Shown here piece by piece: positions 52,359 through 61,305 of a stretch of 64,000 nucleotides of DNA. Source of the DNA: Bradyrhizobium sp. CER78 (GTDB taxonomy: Bacteria > Pseudomonadota > Alphaproteobacteria > Rhizobiales > Xanthobacteraceae); the NCBI RefSeq assembly GCF_029846235.1, contig NZ_JARVWP010000007.1, forward strand, positions 339,771 to 403,770. Reading direction: 5' to 3'. The notes under the pieces were generated by a model. That model searched no databases, was not told the origin of the DNA, and was given only the letters and a program-made list of their open reading frames with translations. The stretch's first letter is position 1, and every line of letters begins with the position of its first letter. Position numbers and translations under genes: made by a program.

Positions 52359-53461
52359 CAGCCGATCGGAATGCGGATTTCCGGCGCGGTGGTCATCTGC
52401 GCGATCGTCCCGTCGAACGACAGGCAGTCCGGATTCTCGCCCGGCATCCGGCGCAAGGTCTCGACCAGCTGCTCCTGCTCCAGCAAGAACGAGCGGCCGT
52501 CGCGCAGCCGGGCATAGGCCGCCCACGGCACGAATTTGGTGAAAGGAAACGGGAATTGCTCGCGCGGCGACACGTCGATGTTCAGGCCGGAGACGAACAG
52601 CACGTTCTTGGTCGCAAACGCCGGCTCGCGCAGGATGCTCCGGTAGGTGCGATCGAACTCGGCCTGGGTGACGAAGCGCGCGGCATCCAGCGCGGGATAC
52701 GGCGACGTCACCAGCGCCGGCATGACAGGAGCGAGCGCGGCCTCGAGAATGTCGTGGCCGTCGGGACCTTCGGCCAGCGCACGGCGGAAATGGAACAGAT
52801 CGGGCGACAGCGCCGTCCCGATCGGCGCCGGTGTCTCGCGAAAGCAGGCGTCGCCGAGCCGCTCGCGGATCGCCGGGCTAGCGCGAAAGACCTTCGACGT
52901 GCTCAGCACGCTCAGCGGCTGGCGCGGCGTCTCGACCATGTGGTCGAGCCACAGAAGGAGACCTTCGCTGCGGCTGTCGTCGAGATACTGATTGTCGACC
53001 TGGAACACCGGCTCGCCATTGAGCCGGCCGCATTGCACCTGCCGGCAGGCATGGGCGTATTCGTCCTCGTACCAGCGCAGCACGCCGCAAAGCTTGCCGC
53101 AGCAATCTCCGAACCGGCAACCGTCGGTGCGGTGGCGCTGATAGACGCCGAAGCGGCCGTCATCCGGATTGTAGCCGACATGGCTGGCCTGGATCAGCAC
53201 CAGGTCCTCGCCGTGATGGGCATAAGGCCCGTGGCGGTTGATCGCGACCTTGCCGCCGACCCGCCCATGGTCGAACGGAAACGTTCCAAAATGCTGGGCC
53301 AGCAGCATCACCGGATAGCCCTGGCTCTCATCGGAGCAAAAGGCGCGTGACGGCAGCATGTGCTGCCGCTCAAAGCCGAGCGACCGGCAATAATTGTAGA
53401 GCCGCGGAACGAAATGCCCGTAGCGCATCGCAAAACCGCCAACCCGGAAGGTTTCGATCAT
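52358..53461 (-). CDS. LCIB-like putative beta-type carbonic anhydrase
   Basis: 367 residues from ATG 53461 (ATG 53428 also possible). Motifs recall the LCIB/C family: RAFCSDE (C42, D44), the glycine stretch HFGTFPFDHGRVGG, a loop with H83 and H94 in QASHVGYNPDDGRFGVYQRHRT, and GDCCGKLCGV (C120, C121, C125). LCIB-type proteins use a Cys/His/Cys zinc site and a neighbouring Asp in CO2 hydration. The match is from remembered motifs, not an alignment. No carboxysome or other CO2-concentrating genes are nearby. Confidence 0.68.
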   Translation of the reverse strand: MIETFRVGGFAMRYGHFVPRLYNYCRSLGFERQHMLPSRAFCSDESQGYPVMLLAQHFGTFPFDHGRVGGKVAINRHGPYAHHGEDLVLIQASHVGYNPDDGRFGVYQRHRTDGCRFGDCCGKLCGVLRWYEDEYAHACRQVQCGRLNGEPVFQVDNQYLDDSRSEGLLLWLDHMVETPRQPLSVLSTSKVFRASPAIRERLGDACFRETPAPIGTALSPDLFHFRRALAEGPDGHDILEAALAPVMPALVTSPYPALDAARFVTQAEFDRTYRSILREPAFATKNVLFVSGLNIDVSPREQFPFPFTKFVPWAAYARLRDGRSFLLEQEQLVETLRRMPGENPDCLSFDGTIAQMTTAPEIRIPIG

Positions 53462-53609
53462 CCTCTGCCCGAGCGGTCAGACGTATCCAACGTGCACACG
53501 CGGGGCAAAATTCCCCGCTCCCCGTACCTGACAGGAACGGTAGATACCGTTGTTGACGGTTATGTGAATGCAGCCGGGAGCGGTGATCCGGACGGGCAGC
53601 CGGCGACGC

Positions 53610-54539
53610 TCAGCGCCCCCAGCGCAGCACCACCGGATCGAGCGTGCGCGCGATCTCGATCAGCCCGGCGCGCGTGGCCGGATGCAGCGGTTGCAACGGG
53701 TGCCGCACCGCGTCCGACTTGATGACGCCGCCCTCGCGCATCAGCACCTTGCAGGCCTGCAGCCCGCATTGGCGGTTCTCGTAGTTGATCAGCGGCAGCC
53801 AGCGCGCATAGGCCTGCACGGCCTCGTCGCGGCGGCCGGCGAGGAACGGATCCATGATCTGGCGTATGCCGTCCGGATAGCCGCCGCCGGTCATCGCACC
53901 AGTGGCGCCGGCATCGAGGTCGGCCATCAAAGTGATCGCCTCCTCGCCGTCCCACGGCCCCTCGATTACGCTGCCGCCCTTCTCGATCAGGCCGCGCAGC
54001 TTGTTCGCGGCCATCGGCACCTCGATCTTGAAGTACCTGACATTGGCGAGCTCGTTCGCCATCCGCGCCAGGAAATCGACCGAGAGCGGCGTGCCGGCGA
54101 CCGGCGCATCCTGGATCATGATCGGGATGTTGATGGCATCCGAGACCACCCGGTAGAACTCGTAAATCGCCGGCTCGGCGACGCGGAAGGTCGCGCCGTG
54201 ATAGGGCGGCATGATCATCACCATCGCAGCGCCGGCGGCCGCCGCCTCGCGGCTGCGCGCGGCGCACACCGCCGAGGAGAAATGCGTGGTGGTGACGATC
54301 ACGGGGATGCGGCCCGCGACATGCTCCAGCACGGCATGCATCACGGTCTCGCGCTCGGCATCGGTCAGCACGAACTGCTCGGAGAAGTTGGCGAGGATGC
54401 AGATGCCGTGCGAGCCGGCATCGATCATGAAGTCGACGCAGCGCCGCTGTCCGTCGAGATCGAGATTGCCGTTGGCGTCGAAGATGGTCGGCGCGACCGG
54501 AAAGACGCCGCGATAGGGGCGCTGTGCCCAACTCGTCAT
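53610..54539 (-). CDS. Dihydrodipicolinate synthase/N-acetylneuraminate lyase family aldolase
   Basis: 309 residues. TIM-barrel lyase with the catalytic Lys in VRYFKIEVPM (about residue 170) and the Tyr in MIMPPYHGATF. The substrate loop ILANFSEQF replaces the GTTGE of true DapA, so it is not a housekeeping lysine-pathway enzyme; relatives act on 2-keto-3-deoxy sugars or similar acids. Upstream is a 148-base gap with no gene. Confidence 0.88.
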   Translation of the reverse strand: MTSWAQRPYRGVFPVAPTIFDANGNLDLDGQRRCVDFMIDAGSHGICILANFSEQFVLTDAERETVMHAVLEHVAGRIPVIVTTTHFSSAVCAARSREAAAAGAAMVMIMPPYHGATFRVAEPAIYEFYRVVSDAINIPIMIQDAPVAGTPLSVDFLARMANELANVRYFKIEVPMAANKLRGLIEKGGSVIEGPWDGEEAITLMADLDAGATGAMTGGGYPDGIRQIMDPFLAGRRDEAVQAYARWLPLINYENRQCGLQACKVLMREGGVIKSDAVRHPLQPLHPATRAGLIEIARTLDPVVLRWGR

Positions 54540-54578
54540 GTCAAATCCTCCCTCATGATCTTGTCGCAGCTTGTCGTG

Positions 54579-55745
54579 TCACGCGCTGCGGAACGGCAGC
54601 GGCGGACCTTCGAGCCGGCGCAGGCCCGGCTCCCGGCGCTCCAGCCACCAGCCATACTGCTTCGGCCAGGATGCGAACACTTCGCCGCTTCCGCCGCCGA
54701 GCGCAAGCTCGGCATGCAGCGGCCAATTCGGATCGAATAGCGCCTCGCGCCCGATCGCGACCAGATCGGCCTGGCCGTTTGCCAGCACATCCTCCGCCTG
54801 CTGCGGATGCAGGATCAGGCCGACCGCGATGGTGGCGACCTTGGCGGCACGCCGGATTTCGTCCGCATAGGGCACCTGGAAGCCATAGCCGCGCGGAATC
54901 CGCGCCGCGGTTGCCGAGCCGAGCAGGCCGCCCGACGAACAATCGATCAAATCGGCGCCGCGCGCCTTGGCTTCGCGCGCGAACGCGATCTGATCTTCGA
55001 GCGTCAGGCCGCCGTCGATACCGTCGACCGAGGAGATCCGCACCGCCAGCGGCCGCTCGGCAGGCCAGGCGGCGCGGACGGTCTCGATGATCTCGAGCGG
55101 ATAACGCATCCGCCCGGCGCGGTCGCCGCCATAGGCGTCGCTGCGGCGGTTCGACAATGGCGACAGGAATTCGTGCAAAAGATAGCCGTGCGCGCAATGC
55201 ACCTCGACGAATTCGAAGCCGGCCTCGACCGCGCGCAAGGTGGCGCGGCGCCATTGCTCGCGCAGCGCGGCGAGCTCGGCCACATCGAGCGCGTGCGGCA
55301 TCAGCCAGCCTTCCTCCATCGGGATCGCGCTCGGCGCCACCGTCCGCCATGGCAGATCGCCGCGGGCGCGGTCGGCCTCGTCGAGCGCGGCATTGCCGTA
55401 CCAGGGCCGCTGCATGCTGGCCTTGCGGCCGGCATGCGCGAGCTGGATCGAGGGCACCGCGCCGTTGTCCTTCAGGAAGGCGGCGATGCGTTCGAGCGGC
55501 GCGATCTGTTCGTCGTTCCAGATGCCGACGTCGCCATGGGTGATGCGGCCCTCGGCGGCGACCGCCGCGGCCTCGACCATCACGAGCCCGGCTCCGCCCT
55601 GGGCAAATTTACCGAGATGCACGAGGTGCCAGTCATTGGCGAGGCCGTTGGTCGCCGAATACTGGCACATCGGCGAAATCAGGATGCGGTTTCGAGAGGT
55701 CACGCCGCGAAGCGTGATCGGCTGAAACAGAAACGGCTGCGACAT
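54579..55745 (-). CDS. Old yellow enzyme, YqjM/NamA-like NADPH dehydrogenase
   Basis: 388 residues from ATG 55745; the extension of the frame to 55934 is antisense. FMN TIM-barrel: opening FQPITLRGVTSRNRILISPMCQYSA with the YqjM-type Cys, QLAHAGRKA, and HCAHGYLLHEFLSPLSNRRSDAYGG with the substrate-binding His residues and FMN-binding Arg. Reduces enones with NADPH, often for electrophile detoxification. It is divergent from the luciferase-like gene, with three palindromes between them. Confidence 0.92.
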   Translation of the reverse strand: MSQPFLFQPITLRGVTSRNRILISPMCQYSATNGLANDWHLVHLGKFAQGGAGLVMVEAAAVAAEGRITHGDVGIWNDEQIAPLERIAAFLKDNGAVPSIQLAHAGRKASMQRPWYGNAALDEADRARGDLPWRTVAPSAIPMEEGWLMPHALDVAELAALREQWRRATLRAVEAGFEFVEVHCAHGYLLHEFLSPLSNRRSDAYGGDRAGRMRYPLEIIETVRAAWPAERPLAVRISSVDGIDGGLTLEDQIAFAREAKARGADLIDCSSGGLLGSATAARIPRGYGFQVPYADEIRRAAKVATIAVGLILHPQQAEDVLANGQADLVAIGREALFDPNWPLHAELALGGGSGEVFASWPKQYGWWLERREPGLRRLEGPPLPFRSA

Positions 55746-55944
55746 CGGGACCTGCGGTAGCGTGGTGGCGGAAGAATAGCGGCCGAAAGCTAGGCGGCGC
55801 GTCCCGCAATCGCAAGTCGCGCGACAGCGCAGGCGGCAGGACCTGCACGCATGCAGCACCCGGGCGACAGCACGATCCGCAAAACCCGCAACATTTGCCG
55901 CGGGATATTCACGCGGCTGGTAAACACATTCCACTATCCCTTGA

Positions 55945-56000
55945 TGACTTTAAGTCATCCCCGGTCTGACTTTCAGTCATGCCCGGCTGACCTTCAGTCA
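55945..56000. promoter_or_regulatory. Three phased 13-base palindromes between OYE and LLM genes
   Basis: TGACTTTAAGTCA (55945-55957), TGACTTTCAGTCA (55967-55979) and TGACCTTCAGTCA (55988-56000). The first is perfect, the others nearly so. Spacing is 22 and 21 bases, two helical turns, with CCCGG-type linkers. They sit in the divergent region between the old yellow enzyme and the luciferase-like gene and look like tandem operators for a dimeric regulator. Confidence 0.7.
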
Positions 56001-56056
56001 TGCCGGGGATCACGCCACGGATCGCAATTCGCATCGGACATGCCTACATTGCCGAC

Positions 56057-57076
56057 ATGAAAAAAATCGGTTTCCTCTCGTTCGGGCACTGGACGCCCTC
56101 CCCGCAATCCCAGGCCCGCTCGGCCGCGGACGTGCTGCTGCAATCCATCGACCTTGCGGTCGCCGCCGAAGAACTCGGCGCGGACGGCGCGTATTTTCGC
56201 GTCCATCATTTCGCGCGCCAGCTGGCGTCGCCCTTCCCGCTGCTGGCGGCGGTCGGCGCCAAGACCAGCCGGATCGAGATCGGCACCGCCGTGATCGATA
56301 TGCGCTACGAAAATCCGCTCTACATGATCGAGGACGCCGGCGCGGCCGACCTGATCGCGAAGGGACGCCTGCAACTCGGCATCAGCCGCGGCTCGCCTGA
56401 GCAGGTGATCGATGGCTGGCGCTATTTCGGCTATCAGCCGGGCGAAGGCGAGACCGACGCCGACATGGGCCGGCGTCATGCCGAGATCTTCCTCGACATG
56501 CTGCGCGGACAAGGTTTTGCGCAACCCAATCCACGGCCGATGTTTCCCAATCCGCCGGGCCTGCTGCGGCTCGAACCGCTGTCGGAAGGCCTGCGCGAGC
56601 GGATCTGGTGGGGCGCCGGCTCGAACGCGACCGCGGTCTGGGCGGCGAAGCTCGGCATGAACCTGCAGAGCTCGACCCTGAAGAGCGACGAGACCGGAGA
56701 GGCCTTCCACATCCAGCAGGCCGCGCAGATCCGCGCCTACCGCGCCGCCTGGAAGGAGGCTGGTCACAGCCGCGAGCCGCGGGTCTCGGTGAGCCGCAGC
56801 ATCTTCGCGCTGATCGACGATCGCGACCGCGCCTATTTCGGCAACGGGCAGGAGGAAGACCAGATCGGCTTCATCGACGAGCGGACGCGCGCGATCTTCG
56901 GCCGCGGCTACGCCGCCGAGCCGGACGAGCTGATCGAGCAGCTCAAGACCGACGAGGCGATCGCGGAAGCCGATACCTTGCTGCTGACCGTCCCCAATCA
57001 GCTCGGCGTCGCCTACAACGCGCATGTGATTGAGAGCATCTTGACCCACGTCGCACCCGCGATGGGTTGGCGCTGA
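56057..57076 (+). CDS. Luciferase-like flavin-dependent monooxygenase (LLM class)
   Basis: 339 residues from ATG 56057 (the longer frame begins at 56000 within the operator array and is less likely). Bacterial luciferase-like TIM barrel: MKKIGFLSFGHWTPSPQSQ, LAVAAEELGADGAYFRVHHFARQLASPFPLLAAVGAKT, IEIGTAVIDMRYENPLYMIEDAGAADLIAKGRLQLGISRGSPEQV, and IWWGAGSNATAVWAAKLGMN. It uses FMNH2 and O2 on an unknown substrate. Probably controlled together with the divergent old yellow enzyme. Confidence 0.9.
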   Translation: MKKIGFLSFGHWTPSPQSQARSAADVLLQSIDLAVAAEELGADGAYFRVHHFARQLASPFPLLAAVGAKTSRIEIGTAVIDMRYENPLYMIEDAGAADLIAKGRLQLGISRGSPEQVIDGWRYFGYQPGEGETDADMGRRHAEIFLDMLRGQGFAQPNPRPMFPNPPGLLRLEPLSEGLRERIWWGAGSNATAVWAAKLGMNLQSSTLKSDETGEAFHIQQAAQIRAYRAAWKEAGHSREPRVSVSRSIFALIDDRDRAYFGNGQEEDQIGFIDERTRAIFGRGYAAEPDELIEQLKTDEAIAEADTLLLTVPNQLGVAYNAHVIESILTHVAPAMGWR

Positions 57077-57400
57077 ATTTGGCGAGGAACGCCGCGGCAC
57101 CCTCGTCACGCCGGTCGAATTTGGACAAGGACCCGCGGCGGCCGTGCTCTAGGGGGTGTGGTTGAGAGCGGACGACCGGCCGCGGGCTTGAACCGGCCAT
57201 TCTCCACCGGAGGCGAGCCGGTTCTGCCAGGCTAATCCCGGAACACGCTGAAACGTTCCGGCGGAACTCCGTTCTCAAACGCGGAGAACTACGGAAACAT
57301 AACTGCGCGTTGTGAGAAGAACAGGTTGAGTACAGTTCGTTAGGCGCGCACGTTGCGTGAACAGACCGCCGTAATATCCCGGGACCCCGCGCGAGGTCAG
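57077..57400. other. Intergenic gap, small hairpins only
   Basis: 324 bases after the LLM gene. I see a modest hairpin CCGGAAC / GTTCCGG at 57238-57261 and a shorter GTTCTC / GAGAAC at about 57271-57289, but no convincing ORF, RNA or promoter. Confidence 0.5.
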
Positions 57401-57574
57401 TTAAGGGTCCCGCTCGCGCGTGCGGCGATCGAGATCGAGGCGATCGATACGCTCATCGATCCGCCGGTTGAGTTCCTGATCCTCGTCCGAATCCCTGCCG
57501 CGCCGGGCGCGGACGGCAAACACGCACCCGATCAGGACGACGACGGCAAACAGCGCGTAGTACCACCATTCCAT
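57401..57574 (-). CDS. Small single-pass membrane protein
   Basis: 57 residues from ATG 57574. MEWWYYALFAVVVLIGCVFA is a membrane segment; the rest is a highly charged tail (RGRDSDEDQELNRRIDERI, DRLDLDRRTRERD), likely helical. No recognised family. The coding pattern (clear hydrophobic/charged layout, stop TAA) supports a real small gene just upstream of the DUF3551-like gene on the same strand. Confidence 0.55.
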   Translation of the reverse strand: MEWWYYALFAVVVLIGCVFAVRARRGRDSDEDQELNRRIDERIDRLDLDRRTRERDP

Positions 57575-57616
57575 GCATCGATCTCGAATGAACGCTCGCA
57601 GGGACGAGCGGAAGGG

Positions 57617-57868
57617 TCATCGTTCAGGCCTGCCAGGACGCCCCGATCTTGGCGCGTAGAAGGGGTTCACCAGGCAGGTTGCCGGATTGCCCGCCATGCT
57701 GGCCTGGCACTGCTGCAACGATGTGAAGATACAATCCATTCGCTCGCCGAGCAGTTCCCCGTAAACATGCATGCAGACGGGATAGCGAGGGTCGTACATT
57801 TGCGCCGACGCCGGCGTCGTCATGCAAAGCGCGCCGAGCGAGAGCAACAGCGCTGCAAGCAACCTCAC
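57617..57868 (-). CDS. DUF3551-like small secreted protein
   Basis: 83 residues from GTG 57868, with AGGAGA six bases upstream. Signal peptide LLAALLLSLGALCMTTPASA, then YPVCMHVYGELLGERMDC, FTSLQQCQASMAGNPATCLVNPFY: four Cys that probably form two disulfides. This Cys pattern is that of DUF3551 proteins, which are numerous in Bradyrhizobium. Function unknown. Confidence 0.8.
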   Translation of the reverse strand: MRLLAALLLSLGALCMTTPASAQMYDPRYPVCMHVYGELLGERMDCIFTSLQQCQASMAGNPATCLVNPFYAPRSGRPGRPER

Positions 57869-57910
57869 GTCTCGTCTCCTGATCTGCTCGCGCGATTTTT
57901 GCCTGAGGAC

Positions 57911-57984
57911 TGGAGCGGGCGAAGGGAATCGAACCCTCGTATGCAGCTTGGGAAGCTGCCGTTCTACCATTGAACTACGCCCGC
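57911..57984 (-). tRNA. tRNA-Gly (CCC)
   Basis: Minus strand 74 bases ending in encoded CCA. Acceptor GCGGGCG / CGCCCGC, D stem GTTC / GAAC, anticodon stem GCAGC / GCTGC with loop TTCCCAA giving anticodon CCC (reads GGG), T arm GAGGG / CCCTT with loop TTCGATT. All stems pair with one G-T. Confidence 0.93.
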
Positions 57985-58095
57985 GATCTCAATTGCTTGA
58001 GGTCGAACCCTAGGGGTGCCGACCGGCCGGACCATAGCCCGGGCGGCGGCTGAGGATCAAGCGCGCAGTGACGCAGGTCGCACAACCGCCGCCCG

Positions 58096-59616
58096 CTACT
58101 GGCCCATCCTCACGAGCACGTCATTGATGACAAAGGGCGCAGCGGCCGATGCGTCGCAGCTCCCGCCGCGCGCATAGATGCAGGCATCGCTGAAGCCGAC
58201 GCGGGCACAGCTTTGCTGTGAAAAATCCGCCGGCAGATCGCCCGCGGCCTCGGGCCGCGCCAGGATGCGATTGAAGGCCGGCCTGGTCGCCTGTAGCAGC
58301 AGCGGCGGCAGGATCAGCTCGGCGAGCGGATCGGCGGGCTGCAGCGCATAGAGCGGCGCCGGGCCGACCAATCGCTCCCGCCCCGGCAATTGCTGGAAGC
58401 GAACGTTGTAAAGCGCAAGGCCGCACATCTGCGGATCCCTGCGCAGTTCGGCGGCGAGCCGGGCTGCGCCGACGCCGCGCATCCAATACTCGCGCATCCC
58501 GTCGCTGGCGCCGGCCATTGCGACCGACAGCAACGCCCAGCCGCCGAGCACGACCGGCAGCGCCCAGCGGCGCCATGCGGCCTTCGTGCGCAGCCATTGC
58601 ACCCAATCGGCCGAGCCCAGCGCCGCGACGATGATGAACAGCACCAGCGACAGGAAGACGAAGCGGTATTCCTTGTGCGTGATCAGGCTGTGGAAGACGA
58701 GGTTGACCAGCGCCACGGCCAGCAGCAGCGGCGCGTGCCGCCAGCCGCGCCAGATCGCGGCGAGCGGCAGCAGGATCGCCACCGACCACACGGTCAGGAA
58801 GTCGATCAGATAGGCCGACGGCGGCGACACGCCGAATTCGACGGCCCGATCGTGGACGAGGTTTTCCTTGATGTTCGCGATCAGCCAGGCGAACGGCACG
58901 GCGCCATGTGCAAGGTCGATCGCAGCGGCAAACAGCAGCGCAACGAGCCCGCCGGCGACCATCGGAACGAGGTTTCGCCAGCGTGTCCAGCACGCCCCGA
59001 GGGCCAGCACGGCGATGGCCGGCGCATACTGGAAGCGGCAGACGAAGGCGAACGCAAGCAAGGCGCCGCCGATCGCGAGACGCCGCTGCGACGGACCATC
59101 GGTGATCAGCAGCGCCGCCGGCACGATCAGCGCGGTCGCCAGCGGCTCGCCCAAAGTGTGGGGCGCGAGCATGAACAACTCGAACCAGGTCGCGGCGGCA
59201 AAGGCCGTGACGACGGCATGGGTTCGCGAGACCCGCGCACCGAGCAACCAGGCGCTGACCACGATCGACAGCGACGCGCATGCGGCGATCAGGCGCGGCA
59301 CCAGGAAGGCCCCTGCGCCACCAGGCGCAATGGCATCACCCAGGGCAACCGGCCCGGCCATCAATGTCGGCAGGAACCAGCCGCGAATACCCTCGCGCCA
59401 TTCCCAGGTCAAAATGCCGTCATGGCCGAGCATCCGCCACGCCGGCTCGAGATACTGAAAGACCTCGTCGGGATAGATCACGTTGGGCCAGACGGCGACC
59501 GCAAGGCGGATCACCAGCGCCAGCAGCAGCAACGCGAACAACGGGTGCAAACGCCCGTTGGCGTGCCGGGCCATGGCAGCGCCGCCGGGCGCGGCCTCGG
59601 CGCTCGTGCTCGTCAT
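58096..59616 (-). CDS. GT22-type mannosyltransferase-like membrane protein
   Basis: 506 residues from ATG 59616 (ATG 59574 also possible). About ten membrane segments. The first loop has YPDEVFQYLEPAWRM with the Asp-Glu expected of GT-C glycosyltransferases, and THKEYRFVF is the GT22 (ALG9/PIG-B) motif. GT22 enzymes add mannose from lipid-linked donors. Its acceptor is unknown; no other glycan genes are adjacent. The C-terminus forms a soluble domain with several Cys (MCGLALYN, QSCARVGFSDACIY). Confidence 0.85.
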   Translation of the reverse strand: MTSTSAEAAPGGAAMARHANGRLHPLFALLLLALVIRLAVAVWPNVIYPDEVFQYLEPAWRMLGHDGILTWEWREGIRGWFLPTLMAGPVALGDAIAPGGAGAFLVPRLIAACASLSIVVSAWLLGARVSRTHAVVTAFAAATWFELFMLAPHTLGEPLATALIVPAALLITDGPSQRRLAIGGALLAFAFVCRFQYAPAIAVLALGACWTRWRNLVPMVAGGLVALLFAAAIDLAHGAVPFAWLIANIKENLVHDRAVEFGVSPPSAYLIDFLTVWSVAILLPLAAIWRGWRHAPLLLAVALVNLVFHSLITHKEYRFVFLSLVLFIIVAALGSADWVQWLRTKAAWRRWALPVVLGGWALLSVAMAGASDGMREYWMRGVGAARLAAELRRDPQMCGLALYNVRFQQLPGRERLVGPAPLYALQPADPLAELILPPLLLQATRPAFNRILARPEAAGDLPADFSQQSCARVGFSDACIYARGGSCDASAAAPFVINDVLVRMGQ

Positions 59617-59819
59617 CGTCCCAAAGATCGTCTTCTGGAGCAGCATGCCGGCGACCAGATAGCGGGCAAAGCCTTTAAGATGCGTGACTGGACGATGCGT
59701 CACCGGACGTTGTCGAGGTCACACAGCGCCGGCCGCAACATGCTTAACTAAACCTTAAGATTCCGGATGCGCCGGACCGCGACGATGTTATGCTCGCCCG
59801 CGTGGGGGCTCGTGGCGTC

Positions 59820-60398
59820 ATGGCGGGGCGTGGGTACACCATTTTCGACACGGCAGTCGGCCGATGCGGCATCGCATGGGGTGAAGCCGGCGTCGCCGGT
59901 GTCCAGCTTCCTGAGCTCCGCGAGATCGAAACCCGCAAACGGCTGTTCCAGCTCTATCCCGAAGCACGCGAGACGCGGCCGCCCGAGGAGATCGAGCTCG
60001 CAATCGAGGGCATCGTCGCGACCTTGCGCGGCGGCGATGGTGACCTCACAAGCGTGGCGCTCGACATGAGCGGCATCCCGGCCTTCAACCAGCGCGTCTA
60101 CCAGGCCGTCCGCAGCATTCCCCGCGGCGAAACCCGGACCTATGACGAGGTGGCGAGCGCGCTGCGCGCGACCGGCGCGGTCTATTCGGTGGCGCAGGCG
60201 CTCGGCCGCAATCCCTTCATGATCATCGTGCCCTGCCACCGCGTGCTCGAGGCGGGGCACTATCCTGACCGGATCTCAGCGAACGGCGGCGGCATCTCCA
60301 AGCGGCGGTTACTCTCGATCGAAGGCGCCCAGCCGACCACCAGCAAGACCCTGTTCGACGTGCTGCTGCCCGTTGCGCGACCCCGGCCGCAAGCCTAG
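59820..60398 (+). CDS. ogt: Methylated-DNA--protein-cysteine methyltransferase
   Basis: 192 residues from ATG 59820 (ATG 59790 also open). Active site IIVPCHRVL (Cys about 137), with FNQRVYQAVRSIPRGETRTYDEVA and the N-terminal FDTAVGRCGIAW. Removes O6-alkyl groups from guanine in one turnover. The stop is ten bases before the AraC-type gene, suggesting co-transcription. Confidence 0.93.
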   Translation: MAGRGYTIFDTAVGRCGIAWGEAGVAGVQLPELREIETRKRLFQLYPEARETRPPEEIELAIEGIVATLRGGDGDLTSVALDMSGIPAFNQRVYQAVRSIPRGETRTYDEVASALRATGAVYSVAQALGRNPFMIIVPCHRVLEAGHYPDRISANGGGISKRRLLSIEGAQPTTSKTLFDVLLPVARPRPQA

Positions 60399-60408
60399 AT
60401 CACAGGGT

Positions 60409-61248
60409 ATGAGCCACACCACGCTGTTGCAGCGCGATCGCATCACGGTGAACGAGTTTCGCTGCACGGCGGAGCCCGGCGACAAGCCGTTTGCCGAGCA
60501 GTTCGCTTGCCACTCCGTGTCCTATGTGCGCAGCGGCAGCTTCGGCTGCCATTGCCGCGGCCGCTTTCATGAGCTGGTGGCCGGCTCGATCCTGGTCGGC
60601 CATCCCGGCGACGAATACACCTGCACGCACGACCACGTGGTCGGCGACGAATGCCTGTCGTTCTTCCTCGACCCGGAGCTGGTCGAGACGATCGGCGATC
60701 GCACATCGGTCTGGCAGGTCGGCTCGGTGCCGCCGCTGCCGGAATTGATGGTGATCGGGGAGCTCGCTCAAACGGCGGCAGCTGGCAACAGCGATGTCGG
60801 TCTCGACGAGGTCGGCCACATCCTCACGAGCCGCCTTGTCGAGCTGGTGTCCGACCGCAAGGCAAAGCCGCTCACCGCCGGCTTGCGCGATCGCCGCCGC
60901 GCCGTCGAGGCGGCGCTGTGGATCGACGCCAATTCGCATCACCAGATCGACCTCGACGATGCCGCCGAACAGGCCGGCTTGAGCACATTCCATTTCCTGC
61001 GGCTGTTTTCTGCGGTGCTCGGCGTCACCCCGCATCAATATCTGGTGCGCTCGCGGCTGCGCCATGCGGCGCGACGGCTGGTCGACGACGACAGCCCGGT
61101 CACCGACATCGCCTATGATGTCGGCTTCGGCGATCTCTCCAATTTCGTGCGCAGCTTCCACCGCGCCGCCGGTGCCTCGCCGCTCAAGTTCCGCCAGGCC
61201 TTGCGCGGCGACCGCAAGATTCTCCAAGAACGCCTTGCGCTGCAATAG
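60409..61248 (+). CDS. AraC family transcriptional regulator
   Basis: 279 residues from ATG 60409, with AGGG four bases upstream. N-terminal cupin-like part (VSYVRSGSFGCHCRGRFHELVAGSILVGHPGDEY) and a C-terminal AraC double HTH (DLDDAAEQAGLSTFHFLRLFSAVLG, DIAYDVGFGDLSNFVRSFHRAAGASP). Close to ogt; in other bacteria AraC-Ada partners respond to alkylation, but no methyl-phosphotriester Cys site is seen here, so the trigger is unclear. Confidence 0.9.
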   Translation: MSHTTLLQRDRITVNEFRCTAEPGDKPFAEQFACHSVSYVRSGSFGCHCRGRFHELVAGSILVGHPGDEYTCTHDHVVGDECLSFFLDPELVETIGDRTSVWQVGSVPPLPELMVIGELAQTAAAGNSDVGLDEVGHILTSRLVELVSDRKAKPLTAGLRDRRRAVEAALWIDANSHHQIDLDDAAEQAGLSTFHFLRLFSAVLGVTPHQYLVRSRLRHAARRLVDDDSPVTDIAYDVGFGDLSNFVRSFHRAAGASPLKFRQALRGDRKILQERLALQ

Positions 61249-61305
61249 CTAGGCTTGCTCCGGTCCGCGCGTCCTTCGACGCGCCCAGCGACTGGAGACT
61301 TCATC

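Noticed and set aside
57238..57289. Possible small RNA or attenuator from two hairpins after the LLM gene
   Set aside because: Stems are only six or seven bases, with no promoter or T-run; not enough to call an RNA gene.
57353..57973. A 206-residue plus-strand ORF over small genes and the tRNA
   Set aside because: It runs through the antisense of a tRNA and of the signal-peptide gene; composition is shadow-like.
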